From: Amphiura filiformis
Lineage: Eukaryota; Echinodermata; Ophiuroidea; Amphilepidida; Amphiuridae
DNA: 64,000 bases
Direction: 5' to 3'
NCBI RefSeq assembly: GCF_039555335.1
Contig: NW_027305497.1
Coordinates: 775,501-839,500, forward strand
A program made the translations under genes and the position numbers. The notes beneath the pieces are model-generated. The model had not been told where the DNA came from and ran no database searches. It saw only the letters and a list, made by a program, of their open reading frames with translations. Within the stretch, counting starts at the first letter, position 1, and each line of letters opens with the position of its first letter. Below, one piece after another: positions 1 to 10,149 of this stretch.

Positions 1-236
1 CAGTTTGTAGAAAATAGTGGAACATCAGAGTGGAGGCGATCAAGCAAAATGAGTCGGTTGTCGAGCAAAGCCAATTTTAAAGTTTATTTTACACGTGCCA
101 TTTTCAGAGCTTTATTTTGAAGAAAATGCCAACACAAACAGACTTGCGGTTAAAGTGATATGGTTATTTTAGTGCTGCTATAAGAACAATGAAACACAAG
201 TTGAGCACTATTATTGGCTGTATCTCAAAATCAATA
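1..236. repeat. Partial MITE copy, TGTGAYG family
   Basis: The motif GATCAAGCAAAATGAGTCGG near the left edge and the tail TATCTCAAAATCAATAT match the full copies at 4950-5202, 8723-8969 and 60438-60689. Its right end is replaced by the TAAGGCGACG element that starts at 237, so this looks like a nested insertion. The left end lies at or beyond the window edge. Confidence 0.4.
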
Positions 237-508
237 TAAGGCGACGAAAAACGAAAACCCTGTTCTACGGGTCCGACCGACCCAGATTTTACCAGAATTG
301 GGACACACATTTTTCCTGTGCAACAGTGCAAATGAATGCCGACCCAGATTATGAAAATATTAAGAACAAAATTTTTCTTTGGTATTTCCCCACAGTGCAA
401 AATATTTACTGATTTTGGTAATGTTTGGGGTAAAAAAAACCCCGACCGACCGACCCTACTTGAAAGACCCGTCCGCCCGTAGAGCAGGGGTTTTTTCGTC
501 GCACCTTA
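237..508. mobile_element. MITE with TAAGGCGACG inverted ends
   Basis: The left end TAAGGCGACGAAAAACGAAA is mirrored by GGTTTTTTCGTCGCACCTTA at 489-508. Inside the ends, TTCTACGGGTCCGACCGACC also has an inverted counterpart. No coding capacity is seen. A diverged, truncated relative begins at 7931. The superfamily cannot be assigned. Confidence 0.6.
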
Positions 509-524
509 GCGACAAACTACTCAT

Positions 525-725
525 TAGGTTAGTTCGAAAAAGGTTAACGTTAGGTCAGGATTAGTGTTAGTTTGGGGTAAGGGTCAGACCTTGGATTAGA
601 GTCGGGGTTATATTTAGGAAAATAGGGTTAGGATTATGTTGATGTTTAGGGTTATGATTAGGGCTTTTGTTTTAGGTATCGGTTAGGTTCAAGTTTAGGG
701 TTATGGTAAACGTAAAGAGTAGGGT
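525..725. repeat. Degenerate GGTTAG/TTAGGG-rich tract
   Basis: About a dozen scattered copies of GGTTA, TTAGGG or GTTAGG occur in 200 bp, for example ATAGGGTTAGGATT and TTTAGGGTTATGATTAGGG. The units are imperfect and irregularly spaced. It resembles old interstitial telomere-like sequence, but could simply be a decayed minisatellite. Confidence 0.35.
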
Positions 726-876
726 TTATAAGCTACTCCGATTGGGTTTTCGGACTATAATGACCATTCGGACTATCGAACTGTAAACCGAAAGTAAGTC
801 GAATTTGCCAACGAAGTCTTCAATACGGACTTGTACCTTTTCATTTTAGCACTGTGTTTTGTATGATTATTCACAG

Positions 877-1083
877 GCAGAGCCCAAGGACTAACTCTAA
901 TACTAAATGCAGAGGAACATGAGGTTGTTGCAGCTCCGCGGGAAAACATAGGTTTCAAAATGCTTGCCCATCCACGTGGCGAGTTTCCTAACTTAGAGGA
1001 CAATGGAATAGAGTTAGCAACTGGAATGCATGTACCCATCAGACTGAAGGTTACTGATGTCAAGACACTGTCCTCGCCCTATG
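877..1083 (+). CDS. DEG/ENaC exon: palm/finger segment ending in LSSPYG
   Basis: The acceptor TTATTCACAG precedes the exon and the donor G|GTAATT follows it (phase 1 to 1). The translation begins RAQGLTLILNAEEHEV and continues through GFKMLAHPRGEFPN to LSSPYG. This matches the conserved family pattern GL.L.LN....EY, GF.V.IH and LPSPYG of ASIC and pickpocket channels. Confidence 0.85.
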
Positions 1084-2238
1084 GTAATTAAGACAACATC
1101 CGTTGATCATAAATTACTGTTAATCAGAAAATGCATGTCACAAACGTTACCGTCCAAATGTCACAAACGTTACCAAGGTATTACAAAAAACTTCTTTAAA
1201 ATTCTGTTTACCTTTGTATATATGTGATTTAAGAGTCTTATCATATCCAGCGGACAGCAGCATCTATCATCTCTTGTGTCTGATTTGAGCGCTGACATAT
1301 TGGAAAATGTTGCCAATCAATATTCATGAGAGTGTACATTCAACGTCCAGTTTTCGAAATTGGGTGGCTTGTGTTTGGCAGGTGTGAAATACGTCTGACT
1401 GGGTGTTTAATTACGTAACGCAAAAAGACATCATCGAATGGCTGCCTAGTGCTGTTATGTGTTTTTTATAATCTTTAATAATTATTCTTTTCCTTTTCCT
1501 TATACTTATACATCACATTCGTTGGGAAGAAAACAAGTAAATATGTACCAAATAATAAGAAGCAACTTCCGATGTCTTTTTTATCTGTTTTTTTTTCTCG
1601 CAAAAGGTAATTGTGGTACAAAACCATTGAAATATTTCACAACGGAGTATACAGCGTCGAAATGTTACTTAGAATGTGAAACGGACTACTTAGTGAGTCA
1701 ATGCGGATGCCGAAACTTTTACATGCCTGGTAAGTTGTGTCAAGTTATATATAAACTTTATATTGTTTGTGATCCTTGCGAACAGATGAATAATATAATA
1801 TGCTTTTAAAAGAAATCGGATCATGTTCAATTTATACCCCCCCCCCCTTCCCCTCCTGTATAACCCTCTGGGTCATCTTGGCAATAATAGACAAACCATA
1901 AGGCTTGGTAACCATCATATTTGGTATCTTTTTGGTATCTATCTATGGATATCTAGGGTATCAACAGGAAAACTTTCTGGGGTATTGACATCGAAAAATG
2001 TCTATTGAAACAACATATTCACAGCCTTTAAATGTGTAATTTTGGTGTTAATGCGTATATTACGCAAACGTGATTCTTATAAATATAAAAATGTGTACAC
2101 TTAGTATTTTAATAAAATGCGTACATGCTGTATTTTATATATTCAGCAGCGCCCTCTGTTGTTTGTAAGTAGAGCGGTTTTCCGAAAAAATAGCTGAACC
2201 ATTGGGTTATTATTATTGCATTATTATTATTAGTATTA

Positions 2239-2314
<76 letters not shown>

Positions 2315-3841
2315 TATTATTATTATTGGCCGTGTGTTCTGAACTCGCCACCCTTAGCGTTACATGACAAATATTATGAATTTTTACACCAACCGGGTTT
2401 CTAATTATCTCGACAATCATCAACCCTAAACTAGCAAAGGTATACATTTTTGAAAAGCTGAAGGCATAAGCAATTCAAATATATACATTTCAACTCATTA
2501 TACAGGGTGACCTTAGCTAATTTAGATGTTTGGAAATATTCGTACTTTGGTGTTTTAGTTAATGTTATAGGTAATAGTACATTGCCTAGTTAACGTCGCT
2601 GTGTGAAAAATAACCGGCCAATATTAAAAGTACTCTTCTAAAATTCTAGACAATATAGTTTTGTAACATGTCCTAAATTTTTAGCTAATTTAGATGTTTG
2701 GAAATATTCGTACTTTGGTGTTTTAGGAAGGATATGTAAACGACAGATAACACCAAAATATGAAGAAATTATTTCCAAACCGTGTTAAGGCCGTGTTCTG
2801 AACTCGCCACCCTTAGCGTTACATGACAAATATTATGAATTTTTACACCAACCGGGTTTCTAATTAGATTATCTCGACAATCATCAACCCTAAACTAGCA
2901 AAGGTATACATTTTTGAAAAGCTGAAGGCATAAGCAATTCAAATATATACATTTCAACTCATTATACAGGGTGACCTGTAAGTTATACAGGGTGGAATAA
3001 AAAGATTTTGATAAAAAAGGGTCACTCAATGCATTGCTTATTACCAACTTACAGTAATAAACTGGAAGTAAACAACATTCATTTGGTTAGAGGATATGGA
3101 GAGCCAACTGACTTAGGAACAAACCAAAATCACAGCTGTTTGGTAATCTAGGAATATTGGGTGTCCCAAAGTATGTTAGATTTTTTTACAATTCAACATA
3201 TTTTGAACCTAAACATTTTCCCCCTAACCCATACAGAAAAAATGTGTCCATATTTAGATTTCTCGTCAAATTTCCCTTCAGAAAATCTATACTTTGACTA
3301 TGATAGGATAAGTAATTAAAATTTTACAGTAACTTTTAGATTTTGAAGACATCTGCATTACTTACTACAGTGTTTAATATGACAACGGGTAGTTTTGTAT
3401 GGAAAAGTTTGTATTTTCTAGACTAAACCAATCATAAATTTTAAAAACAATTAGTAGAATTGTTTAGCTGTAAGGCCATGAGTGTTTTAGATGCTAAATA
3501 GAGTCCAAATCCAATTTACAGCCTTTACTGAAGCAGATTACGCACTAAAAATACCAATCCCATAGAGTTTGTGTGTACCACATCCCCCACCACCACATCC
3601 CCCACCACCGCCACCCTGCCCATTCTAAATTCTATGAAGCACAGTGTCAGTATTAAAAAGGTTCAAGTATTTCTTTTAACAGGGTTGAAAGTGCATTTTA
3701 TTTAGCAATAAAATGAGACCACAAGCATGACAATACCTTCTTGCTTGACAGAGATATCATCATTTGTTTTGAGTCGACTTTGGCAAAATGTAACGTCGCC
3801 ACCTTTTTTTGGTGGCGAGCTCAAGACACACGACCTATTAC

Positions 3842-3880
<39 letters not shown>

Positions 3881-6800
3881 CACTACTTCTACATTCTATG
3901 CAATTAAGGTAATGCTTCGTACTGTTCCCCTTTGGAGTTACTCAGTTGTTTGTACCCGCAGAACCGTAAGTATTTTCAAAATGGATTCTTTAAAAGATTT
4001 GGCAAATGTCGCACTATTAATGTACTTTATTGGATCTCAAAAGTACCATTTTGTATTAATCAGTCAGTAACTTTTTAGTTTGACATGAATTGGCATGTAA
4101 AATGAGCGCTACCTGCCGATCTAACATTGCCTCTGATTGGTCAACTACAATCATGATACCTTCATTTTAATCACCAATCAGAATGGAGCTTTGCAAATAA
4201 TTCACCCCAATGTTTTTGCGTGGTGAAACTATTCTAACAATGTTGCTGATTGGTCCAATTGGTAATAAAACTTCTTTTGGCCAATCGGCAGGTAGTTCTC
4301 ATGGGGTTAAATAGAATATCTTATAATGGTTTTCTTTTGTGAGACGATAATCACCACATCACCACGATGCACCATGCTTTTTGCAAAAACCCTAAATCTG
4401 GTTCCTGATGCATGCAAGTTTCCATTTACACGAGGGAGGGATGTACAGCAACAATATCACTGGGGTTCTTATCTTAGGTTTGGGTTGGGTTTTATGGGTA
4501 ACCGGTGTCTCACGTACTCATTATACAAGTGTTCAAATGTGAAGAGCTCGTGAAAGTAAGGCAAAATAGGGTCGGGTCAGGAAAATTGAAATGGAAAATG
4601 GGAACCAAACAGTTATTTGTTGACACTGAACTTCTCTTTTGATGTTCACTGATGTTTATTATGCATGGCCGGTAGCATCAAAAGACGCCTGCGATTATAT
4701 GCACCTAACCGTGACCGTCCAATTTTGGACGGACTCCACGGACAACCAAGAGTGCATCTTGGACGTCCAAGATGCAAGGTTAGGAGTGTAATCTTAGGCT
4801 TATTTTGATATGGCACAACAAGTCATTTAAAAATTGCGAAAAGAGTTTTTCTAGCATTTGAGCATGCAGATATTATCTACTCTTGCTTACCACGCTGTTT
4901 AATTTGCTGGTTTAGCTTGCGTTATCAAATTATTTGTGACTTCAGACTATGTGGTGTGATCAAGTAAAATCAGTCTAAAATCGGACATATTCAAGTTTCA
5001 GTTTTTATAGGAATTTAAACAGCATTTACAGAGCTACATTTTGCAGAAAACCCCACTGAATTTGGACAACCAGTTCAAAAGATGTGAGCAATTAAAAACA
5101 TTTCCAAAACAGGAGGAAACAAAAGAAAATATTTCCTCTGTTTGGCTATATCTCAAAATCAACATTTCCGACCTCCGACTGATTTTGTCTAATCACATCA
5201 CAAATATTCGCTGAAGGCTAGGTCGTGACACAATGCTCAGGTAAACAATGGATAATGGTCAAAGAGCTGGTGCACTAATGAAGTATATATTATACAAAGT
5301 TACAATGTGGCCGTACACGACGAATGAGCCGTAAATTCCGCCCGGTCAATTTTGCTTTATTTCGTGTTTAGAAAATATATATCATAAGCTTTAAAATGGT
5401 ATATCATTTGACTTCAAACGATATCCAGAAGCGGGGTTATGGTTTGTTGTTTGCTCCTACAACAAAGTGGTATACCTTTTTTGGTTCTCTTTTCGCATAT
5501 TGCCGGTAATAAATATCAAACAGTCATAATTGGCGGTCATTTTAAATCATCCTCAAGTCAACGAGGCTCAGGAATGTCCTCTCGTTGTTAATTGTTGGTT
5601 ATACATACCTAGACTAAATATGCAATGCTTTGTAACCCACCACTTGAACAGATATATTTAAGAATTTTATAGACATGGTAGAAGCTTAATATCCTTTTCA
5701 ACAATAGGATTATTTATTGGTTAAAAGGTGTCTGACTAGCGCTATCAAAATGAGATACATGTAGAACACTAACTTGAGGTACCTATGAATACGACCTTTA
5801 TGCACATTTTACACTGTAACTCAGAATACAATTTAGGAAATTTACGGCTCATTCGTGGTGTACAGTCACAAATAAGAAACATGAGTCGAATTAAAAACCG
5901 ATCCTTTGCATATTCTTTTAGTCTTCTTTGGAAGCAGTAAATACGAATATTGTGAATGTCCACCCGCCTGTCATGAAGTCATCTACACTCCAACTGTCTC
6001 CCAGTCTGCTTTTCCCTCCAATGGAGTAGCAACTTATCTTGCCGTGCAAAGCGATTATGAAATAATTAGCACGGCCTTTGGGGAAGTCATAAGGTTAGTT
6101 AATTATGATCAAGATAATGATCTGATTATAGTGCATTACATGCAAATATCTAATTATCGATCATGAGAGCCAACGTGGGTACGCACAGATATTTGCGTCG
6201 AACGTACTACGCAAAGACCACACTCTTATGGCGTGAGAATTGACCAATCACGGTTTTCGAATACGGTCGTCGCTAAGCAAGGTCAAAGTTCGGTCATGTA
6301 GGACGCGCGATCGTGTTATTCCACGAAAAGTACGCTGACGCAGAGGGTAAGCCCTACATCTTCTCATTATCGATAATTAGATATTGCCTATAGTCAAGAT
6401 AATCGCACCCGACTTTTGACTTGTATTGCCAGTTAGGACTAACTAACGGATTAGGATTAAGGTATGTTTCATTTGGCAAACCAGGATAATATTTTCTAAT
6501 CCCCAAAAATAGTGCTGTATTTTTCTGGAATAGGGGGTAGTAACATCTCCCTAGTTTCCTGGGACCTTTTGATGTTGTGAAAATGGTAATAGCGTCTTAC
6601 TATGTCACAGGGCTGTTTACATTATAAACAAGGGTCATTCAAAAAGTTCTACCTCCACCATCACATCTCTGTTATCTTACGTGCCAGGGTATTGAAATCT
6701 GTAATGATTTTTCCACATAGATGTGGACAACCCTTTAAATCAAAATCAACTTTTCTTTTCAGACCGTTTCCGTGTACCAATTCTGTATTTACTTTAGCCA

Positions 6801-7562
6801 ACATTATCTTAATAAAAATAAATCATATTTTAATCAAATTACATTTAAGCATGTTAAGAGTATAATTATGAGTAATTTCAATTTCCTGGCACGTAAGATA
6901 TTAAAGAGATATTACGATGGAGGTAGAACTTTTTGATTGACCCTCGTTTACATTTACATCTTTTAATTCATCAAAATTAAATCTCTAATAGAGGTTTCTT
7001 ATTTTGTACAATTTTAGACGGTCGCTTCCTTCCCGGAATATTTTCGGGTTCAGAAGCCAACTAACTCAATATCTATCATCATTGGAAAACCGTACCGATG
7101 GTTCCAAATTCGGCGACCTGTATCCAGACATAGTACCAGTGTTTACGAAATACCTCATGAAAGAAATCTTTGGCGATATCGAGTTCGAAATTTTCCTTAC
7201 CTTATGTGGACAAAGTTACGAATATCTCGTTCTAAATGAGGGTGATCTGAGCCCTGGAAGTGACTCCTACAAAATGATGTTTGATACCAAAGAAGATGAA
7301 TATATCTTGAGTGGCGTCTTTTTAGATGTCTTTACAAAGGCATTCGCTGAGGCTTCGGATGTACCACTCGATGATGCTAAAATATCGCAGAAGATATTTA
7401 TGGCGATTTCGGTGTAGAGAAAGCATTTAGTGACACATTTAACGTCATATATAACGAATCACTCTTTGAGATTCAAACTTTCGCCGAAACCTTGATGGAA
7501 ACGGTTGACTACTCTGCCATGGCTACCGACTACATGAGGTAAGTAGGACACGTAGGTGGTGG

Positions 7563-7600
<38 letters not shown>

Positions 7601-7626
7601 TTGATAATGATGATGATGATGACGAT

Positions 7627-7657
<31 letters not shown>

Positions 7658-7752
7658 ATGATGTTGATAACGATGTTGATGATGACGATGTTGATGATGA
7701 TGATGATGATGATGATGATGACGATGTTGATAACGATGTTGATGATGACGAT

Positions 7753-7783
<31 letters not shown>

Positions 7784-9864
7784 TTGATAATGATGATGAT
7801 GCCGATGATGACGATGATGATGATGATGTTGATAATGATGATGATGATGATGATGATGATGACGATGATGACGATGATGATGTTGATAATGATGATGATG
7901 ATGATGATGTACTAATGCAAATTTTGGTGTTAAGGCGACGAAAAAGGAAACCCCTTTTCTACGGGCCCGACCGACTCAAGAATTGGGAAACAATTTTTTC
8001 CCTGTGCAAATGAATGCCGGCCAAAATTTCGAAAATATCAGGAACATTTTTTTCTGTATTTCCCCAAATTGTAAACTATTTACAATTGTAAACTATTTAC
8101 AAGTTTTGGTGACTTTTTGGGTCATTTGCAAGAATAAATTTTGCAGAGGGTAATTTCTGATCAAGCAGGTCTGACCGGCTAGAGCAGTTAGGGTACTTTT
8201 ACCTATTGTCTAATACTCTGCAGGAAGAAGGAGATTATGAAACAAACAAAAGTTGATAAAGACGAAAATAAAATATATTGCCATCCTAATCGCTGTAGAA
8301 GTGGCGTAATAATCGGATTATCTACCATAGCAATAGACGAATACAATTTTGAATATATCGCCCAACACTACAAGCAGGTTGCACTCATCACCTGTGTTTG
8401 AAATCATAGATTGGATACAATACCGCTCTTTTCAAAGATACTAATCTTACAGGTGCGAGTGATCAGCATTTCTTTGACATCTGTGGTTCAATGGATATGT
8501 ACTGCGTGAACGTTGTAGTGCAGGGCGATATAGTCAACAATTGTATTAATCTATTGCAATGGCAGCCTTACGTCACTTCTACAGCGAATATATTATGTAT
8601 TCCTTAAACACTTACAGAAGCAACTACTTACATGTTGATATATTCATCGGTGACTTAAAGGTGGAACAAATATCAGAACATATTGCCTACCAATTTTTTC
8701 AGCTTATATGTAAGTAATAAAATGTGATGTGATCAAACAATGTCGGATGTCGGAAATATTTATTTTCAGATAGCCAGACCAAGACAATAATTTCTTTTGT
8801 GCATGTTGTTTTGAAAACTCTTTAACTTTGTATTTCTTTGGAACTAAATGTTTAATTTCAATGGAGTTTTCTGCAAAACGTAGCTTTGCAAATGTGTTCT
8901 ACAACCATCTAAAATCTAAAAATGGAATATGCCCGACTTATTTAGACTTATTCGCTTGATCACACCACAAATGATTGCAACATTACAATCTGGAACACAA
9001 ATCCTGTCATACACCCCATGGTTAATTTGTGAACAGTGCTTACTACTGAGTCACAAAGCAGGAATTGTCGTAATTTCGGAATTTTGATAGTTCCAGCTTA
9101 TAACGCACCCTAGTCAAAAGGTAGTAGTTGTCACAATTCCGGAATTGTGACAGTTCCTGGCTTGTGACGCATCCTGTCGATGTCAACAAATACGAATTAG
9201 CTGGAATTTTTGACAGACTGCATCAAAAAGAGAATATCGTTACAATTCTGGAATTTTTTCAACTCCTAATTTTTGACGGTCAGAATATTAATTATTATTT
9301 AATAAATGTTTTAAATAATGTAAAATAATCAGCCTGCTTCTTTTTTATTTATTTCACAAACCACACAGAGGTCATTTCGTACCTGTTTCGCAGTGTGAAA
9401 TGACACGAATAGTCACCATTCCAAGATTTGACAGTACCCACTGTCGCAATGCCGGAATTGCGACAATATCTACTGTCAAATAGTATGAGCTATCACAATT
9501 CCGGTAATTCCGGAAAGGCGACAATTCTGAAATTGTGGCTGCGTCAAAAACTGTACTGTCAAAAAAGTAAAATAAATAATGTAATTCTAAAAACGTTGGA
9601 ACTCGACAATGAATTCCATTGTAAAAGTATGTTGTTTTTCATTTTTTTTCCAATCTATTTTAAACGGGCCGTCAGCCTAGTAGTTTCATCAGCATATTCC
9701 GATTGATAAAAAATTAAATGTTTCCAATTAAATATCAATTAATAATATGCTATTTATTCTATCTAGGTGACCTTGGGGGAGCTTTGGGGTTGTTCTTTGG
9801 CGCCAGTCTTCTGTCGTTCATCGAAACAGCAGATTTTTGGTTTCATAAAGGATGCAAGAAATAG
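877..9864 (+). CDS. DEG/ENaC-family sodium channel gene (5' part and one or more exons missing, frame break)
   Basis: Six plus-strand exons with conserved GT-AG ends spell the extracellular domain and second membrane helix of a degenerin/ENaC/ASIC-type channel, an amiloride-sensitive Na+ channel subunit of the plasma membrane. Diagnostic pieces in order are GLTLILNAEEHEV and LSSPYG (exon 877-1083), NCGTKP and CGCRNFYMPG (1607-1729), CECPPACHEVIYTP (5922-6093) and GALGLFFGASLLSFIE with the GAS selectivity motif (9767-9864). The N-terminus and TM1 lie before 877 and were not found; position 1 may be inside the gene. The cysteine-rich piece that normally follows the MPG motif is missing between 1729 and 5922. 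Exon 7018-7538 contains a frame break, so this copy may be a pseudogene or contain a sequencing error. Introns are full of MITEs. Confidence 0.8.
1607..1729 (+). CDS. DEG/ENaC exon: cysteine-rich CGCR segment
   Basis: The acceptor CTCGCAAAAG and donor G|GTAAGT frame a phase 1-1 exon translating to NCGTKPLKYF, then KCYLECETDYLVSQCGCRNF and YMPG. The spacing C..C......CGCR and the MPG ending are the classic cysteine-rich region of DEG/ENaC channels. It joins in frame to the previous exon (PYG-NCG). Confidence 0.88.
2219..2327. repeat. (TTA)n microsatellite
   Basis: An almost pure TTA/ATT array with a few single-base variants abuts the left end of the element at 2328. A second TTA array abuts its right end, so the element probably inserted into TTA-rich DNA. 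Confidence 0.9.
2328..3835. mobile_element. Non-autonomous DNA element with ~25-bp TIRs in a TTA array
   Basis: The left end GGCCGTGTGTTCTGAACTCG pairs with the right end, whose reverse complement reads GGTCGTGTGTCTTGAGCTCG, followed by CCACC on both. Inside, a ~180-bp block (2328-2510, ending ATTATACAGGGTGACC) is repeated directly at 2789-2983, and AGCTAATTTAGATGTTTGG occurs twice (about 2515 and 2682). No transposase is visible. It lies in an intron of the channel gene. Confidence 0.6.
3836..3882. repeat. (TTA)n microsatellite, right flank of the 2328-3835 element
   Basis: The array consists of TATTACTATTATTATT-type units and is the partner of the TTA array at 2219-2327. Confidence 0.85.
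3883..4949. other. Intronic stretch without recognised feature
   Basis: This part of the channel gene intron holds no long ORF, RNA gene or repeat recognised here. The expected missing channel exon (after MPG) was looked for and not found. Confidence 0.4.
4950..5202. mobile_element. MITE, TGTGAYG family, full copy
   Basis: It starts TGTGGTGTGATCAAGTAAAA and ends CTAATCACATCACA, an inverted pair. The interior shares GAAATATTTCCT, TTGGCTATATCTCAAAATCA and TTTGCAGAAAACCCC with the copies at 8723 and 60438. It is non-coding. Confidence 0.65.
5306..5870. mobile_element. MITE with AATGAGCCGTAAATTC inverted ends (copy 1)
   Basis: The left end TGTGGCCGTACACGACGAAT plus GAGCCGTAAATTC is mirrored at 5830-5870 by GAAATTTACGGCTCATTCGT and GTACAGTCACA. 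The interior (CATTTGACTTCAAACGATAT, ATCAAACAGTCATAATTGGC) is shared with the copy at 13167-13756. Its end lies only about 50 bp upstream of the next channel exon. Confidence 0.7.
5922..6093 (+). CDS. DEG/ENaC exon: CECPPAC segment
   Basis: The acceptor is TATTCTTTTAG and the donor AG|GTTAGT (phase 1 to 2). The translation is FFGSSKYEYCECPPACHEVI then YTPTVSQSAFPS and YLAVQSDYEI. C.CPPAC....Y....S....PS is the second cysteine-rich motif of DEG/ENaC channels. The piece normally found between YMPG and this exon (with its own cysteines) is missing upstream. Confidence 0.85.
6627..6946. mobile_element. MITE with GGGTCATTCAAAAAGTTCTA inverted ends (copy 1)
   Basis: The left end AAGGGTCATTCAAAAAGTTC and the sequence ACATCTCTGTTATCTTACGT are mirrored at the right end by CTTACGTG.. 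reversed, GGAGGTAGAACTTTTTGATT and GACCCTCG. The same ends bound the 994-bp element at 27127-28120. The end sequence is typical of Tc1/mariner-type elements; no transposase is visible. Confidence 0.65.
7018..7538 (+). CDS. DEG/ENaC exon with unusual ~170-residue block and a frame break
   Basis: The acceptor ACAATTTTAG and donor AG|GTAAGT fit the neighbouring phases (2 in, 2 out), but the 521-bp length does not: one base is missing or two are extra. The first frame runs RSLPSRNIFGF to PLDDAKISQ and stops at about 7415. The other frame takes over near 7385 as IAEDIYGDFGVEKAFSDTF and reaches METVDYSAMATDYM at the donor. Both parts are rich in acidic and aromatic residues and read as coding. Typical family members have only about 30-40 residues between the cysteine motif and the pre-TM2 strand, so this block is an expansion of unknown role, with no domain recognised. 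The break could be a real mutation, an assembly indel or an unrecognised mini-intron. Confidence 0.65.
7557..7914. repeat. (GAT)n microsatellite with GTT/GAC interruptions
   Basis: About 355 bp of GATGATGAT broken by regular TTGATAATGAT and GACGATGTT variants begins 18 bp after the donor of the preceding channel exon. The patterned interruptions suggest slippage of a longer compound unit. Confidence 0.9.
7931..8180. repeat. Diverged copy of the TAAGGCGACG MITE
   Basis: It starts TAAGGCGACGAAAAAGGAAA and shares CCCTGTGCAAATGAATGCCG, AAAATAT and TGTATTTCCCCA with 237-508. The right end is degraded. Confidence 0.5.
8274..8596. mobile_element. Palindromic MITE (intact relative of the Merlin target site)
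   Basis: Left AATCGCTGTAGAAGTGGCGT and right ACGTCACTTCTACAGCGAAT form the ends; CATAGCAATAGACGAATACA and TGTATTAATCTATTGCAATG pair inside. The centre reads CATCACCTGTGTTTGAAATC. The same family, interrupted by the Merlin element, is found at 50642-50760 plus 56432-56650. Confidence 0.6.
8618..8709 (+). CDS. DEG/ENaC exon: strand before TM2
   Basis: The acceptor is TTAAACACTTACAG and the donor T|GTAAGT (phase 2 to 1). The translation is SNYLHVDIFIGDLKVEQISE then HIAYQFFQLI. Family members have a similar LxVxIxxxxLxxExxxxxxAYxxxQLL strand directly before TM2. The phases fit both neighbours exactly. Confidence 0.82.
8723..8969. mobile_element. MITE, TGTGAYG family, full copy
   Basis: The ends TGTGATGTGATCAAACAATG and TTCGCTTGATCACACCACA are inverted. 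It sits 14 bp after a channel-gene donor site. It shares the interior CAATTTCAATGGAGTTTTCTGC-type sequence with the other copies. Confidence 0.65.
9060..9560. repeat. Array of palindromic CACAATTCCGGAATTGTGACAG motifs
   Basis: Short blocks such as TCACAATTCCGGAATTGTGA recur, degenerately, near 9065, 9130, 9240, 9370, 9420, 9445, 9490 and 9520, spaced 30-100 bp apart. Each block is its own reverse complement. No coding potential is seen. Confidence 0.5.
9767..9864 (+). CDS. DEG/ENaC terminal exon: TM2 with GAS motif and stop
   Basis: After the acceptor TTATTCTATCTAG the exon reads DLGGALGLFFGASLLSFIET then ADFWFHKGCKK and TAG. This is the second membrane helix; GAS is the ion-selectivity signature and the FIE that follows is the usual end of the helix. 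The cytoplasmic tail is very short (about 11 residues). The last part of this exon is duplicated at 10054-10125. Confidence 0.9.
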
Positions 9865-10053
9865 AACGAGTTACGTCAAACGAGTGCCCACTCACAAGTT
9901 GCATTATTATTTTGGCAACTTTTAGTTACGGGTGGTCTTAACCCTAGAATTATGGAAACTTTGGGGTGTCATAACTTCTAAATTGTTGGTCTAATGTACA
10001 TAAAAGTATACATATTTAGGATGGAAATGACTTTTTGTGAGGTCAAATTTGTG

Positions 10054-10125
10054 AAACAGCAGATTTTTGGTTTCATAAAGGATGCAAGAAATAGAGCGAG
10101 GTACGTCAAATGAGTGCCCACTCAC
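10054..10125 (+). pseudogene. Direct duplication of the 3' end of the channel TM2 exon
   Basis: GAAACAGCAGATTTTTGGTT through GTGCCCACTCAC repeats 9827-9898 almost exactly, including codons for ETADFWFHKGCKK and the stop. It lacks the helix and an acceptor, so it is a non-functional fragment. Confidence 0.8.
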
Positions 10126-10149
10126 TGCAGATAATGTTTCAAGTAGCGT

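Noticed and set aside
525..725. True telomere or chromosome end
   Set aside because: The TTAGGG-like units are degenerate, in mixed order and followed by normal gene sequence; at most an interstitial relic.
4326..4553. Missing channel exon containing DAPC
   Set aside because: GATGCACCATGC at 4363 gives DAPC, but there is no acceptor before it and a stop follows after six codons.
7556..7915. 119-codon Met-rich frame
   Set aside because: It is a translation of the GAT microsatellite.
9060..9560. CRISPR array
   Set aside because: Motifs are palindromic, diverged and irregularly spaced, and the DNA is eukaryotic.
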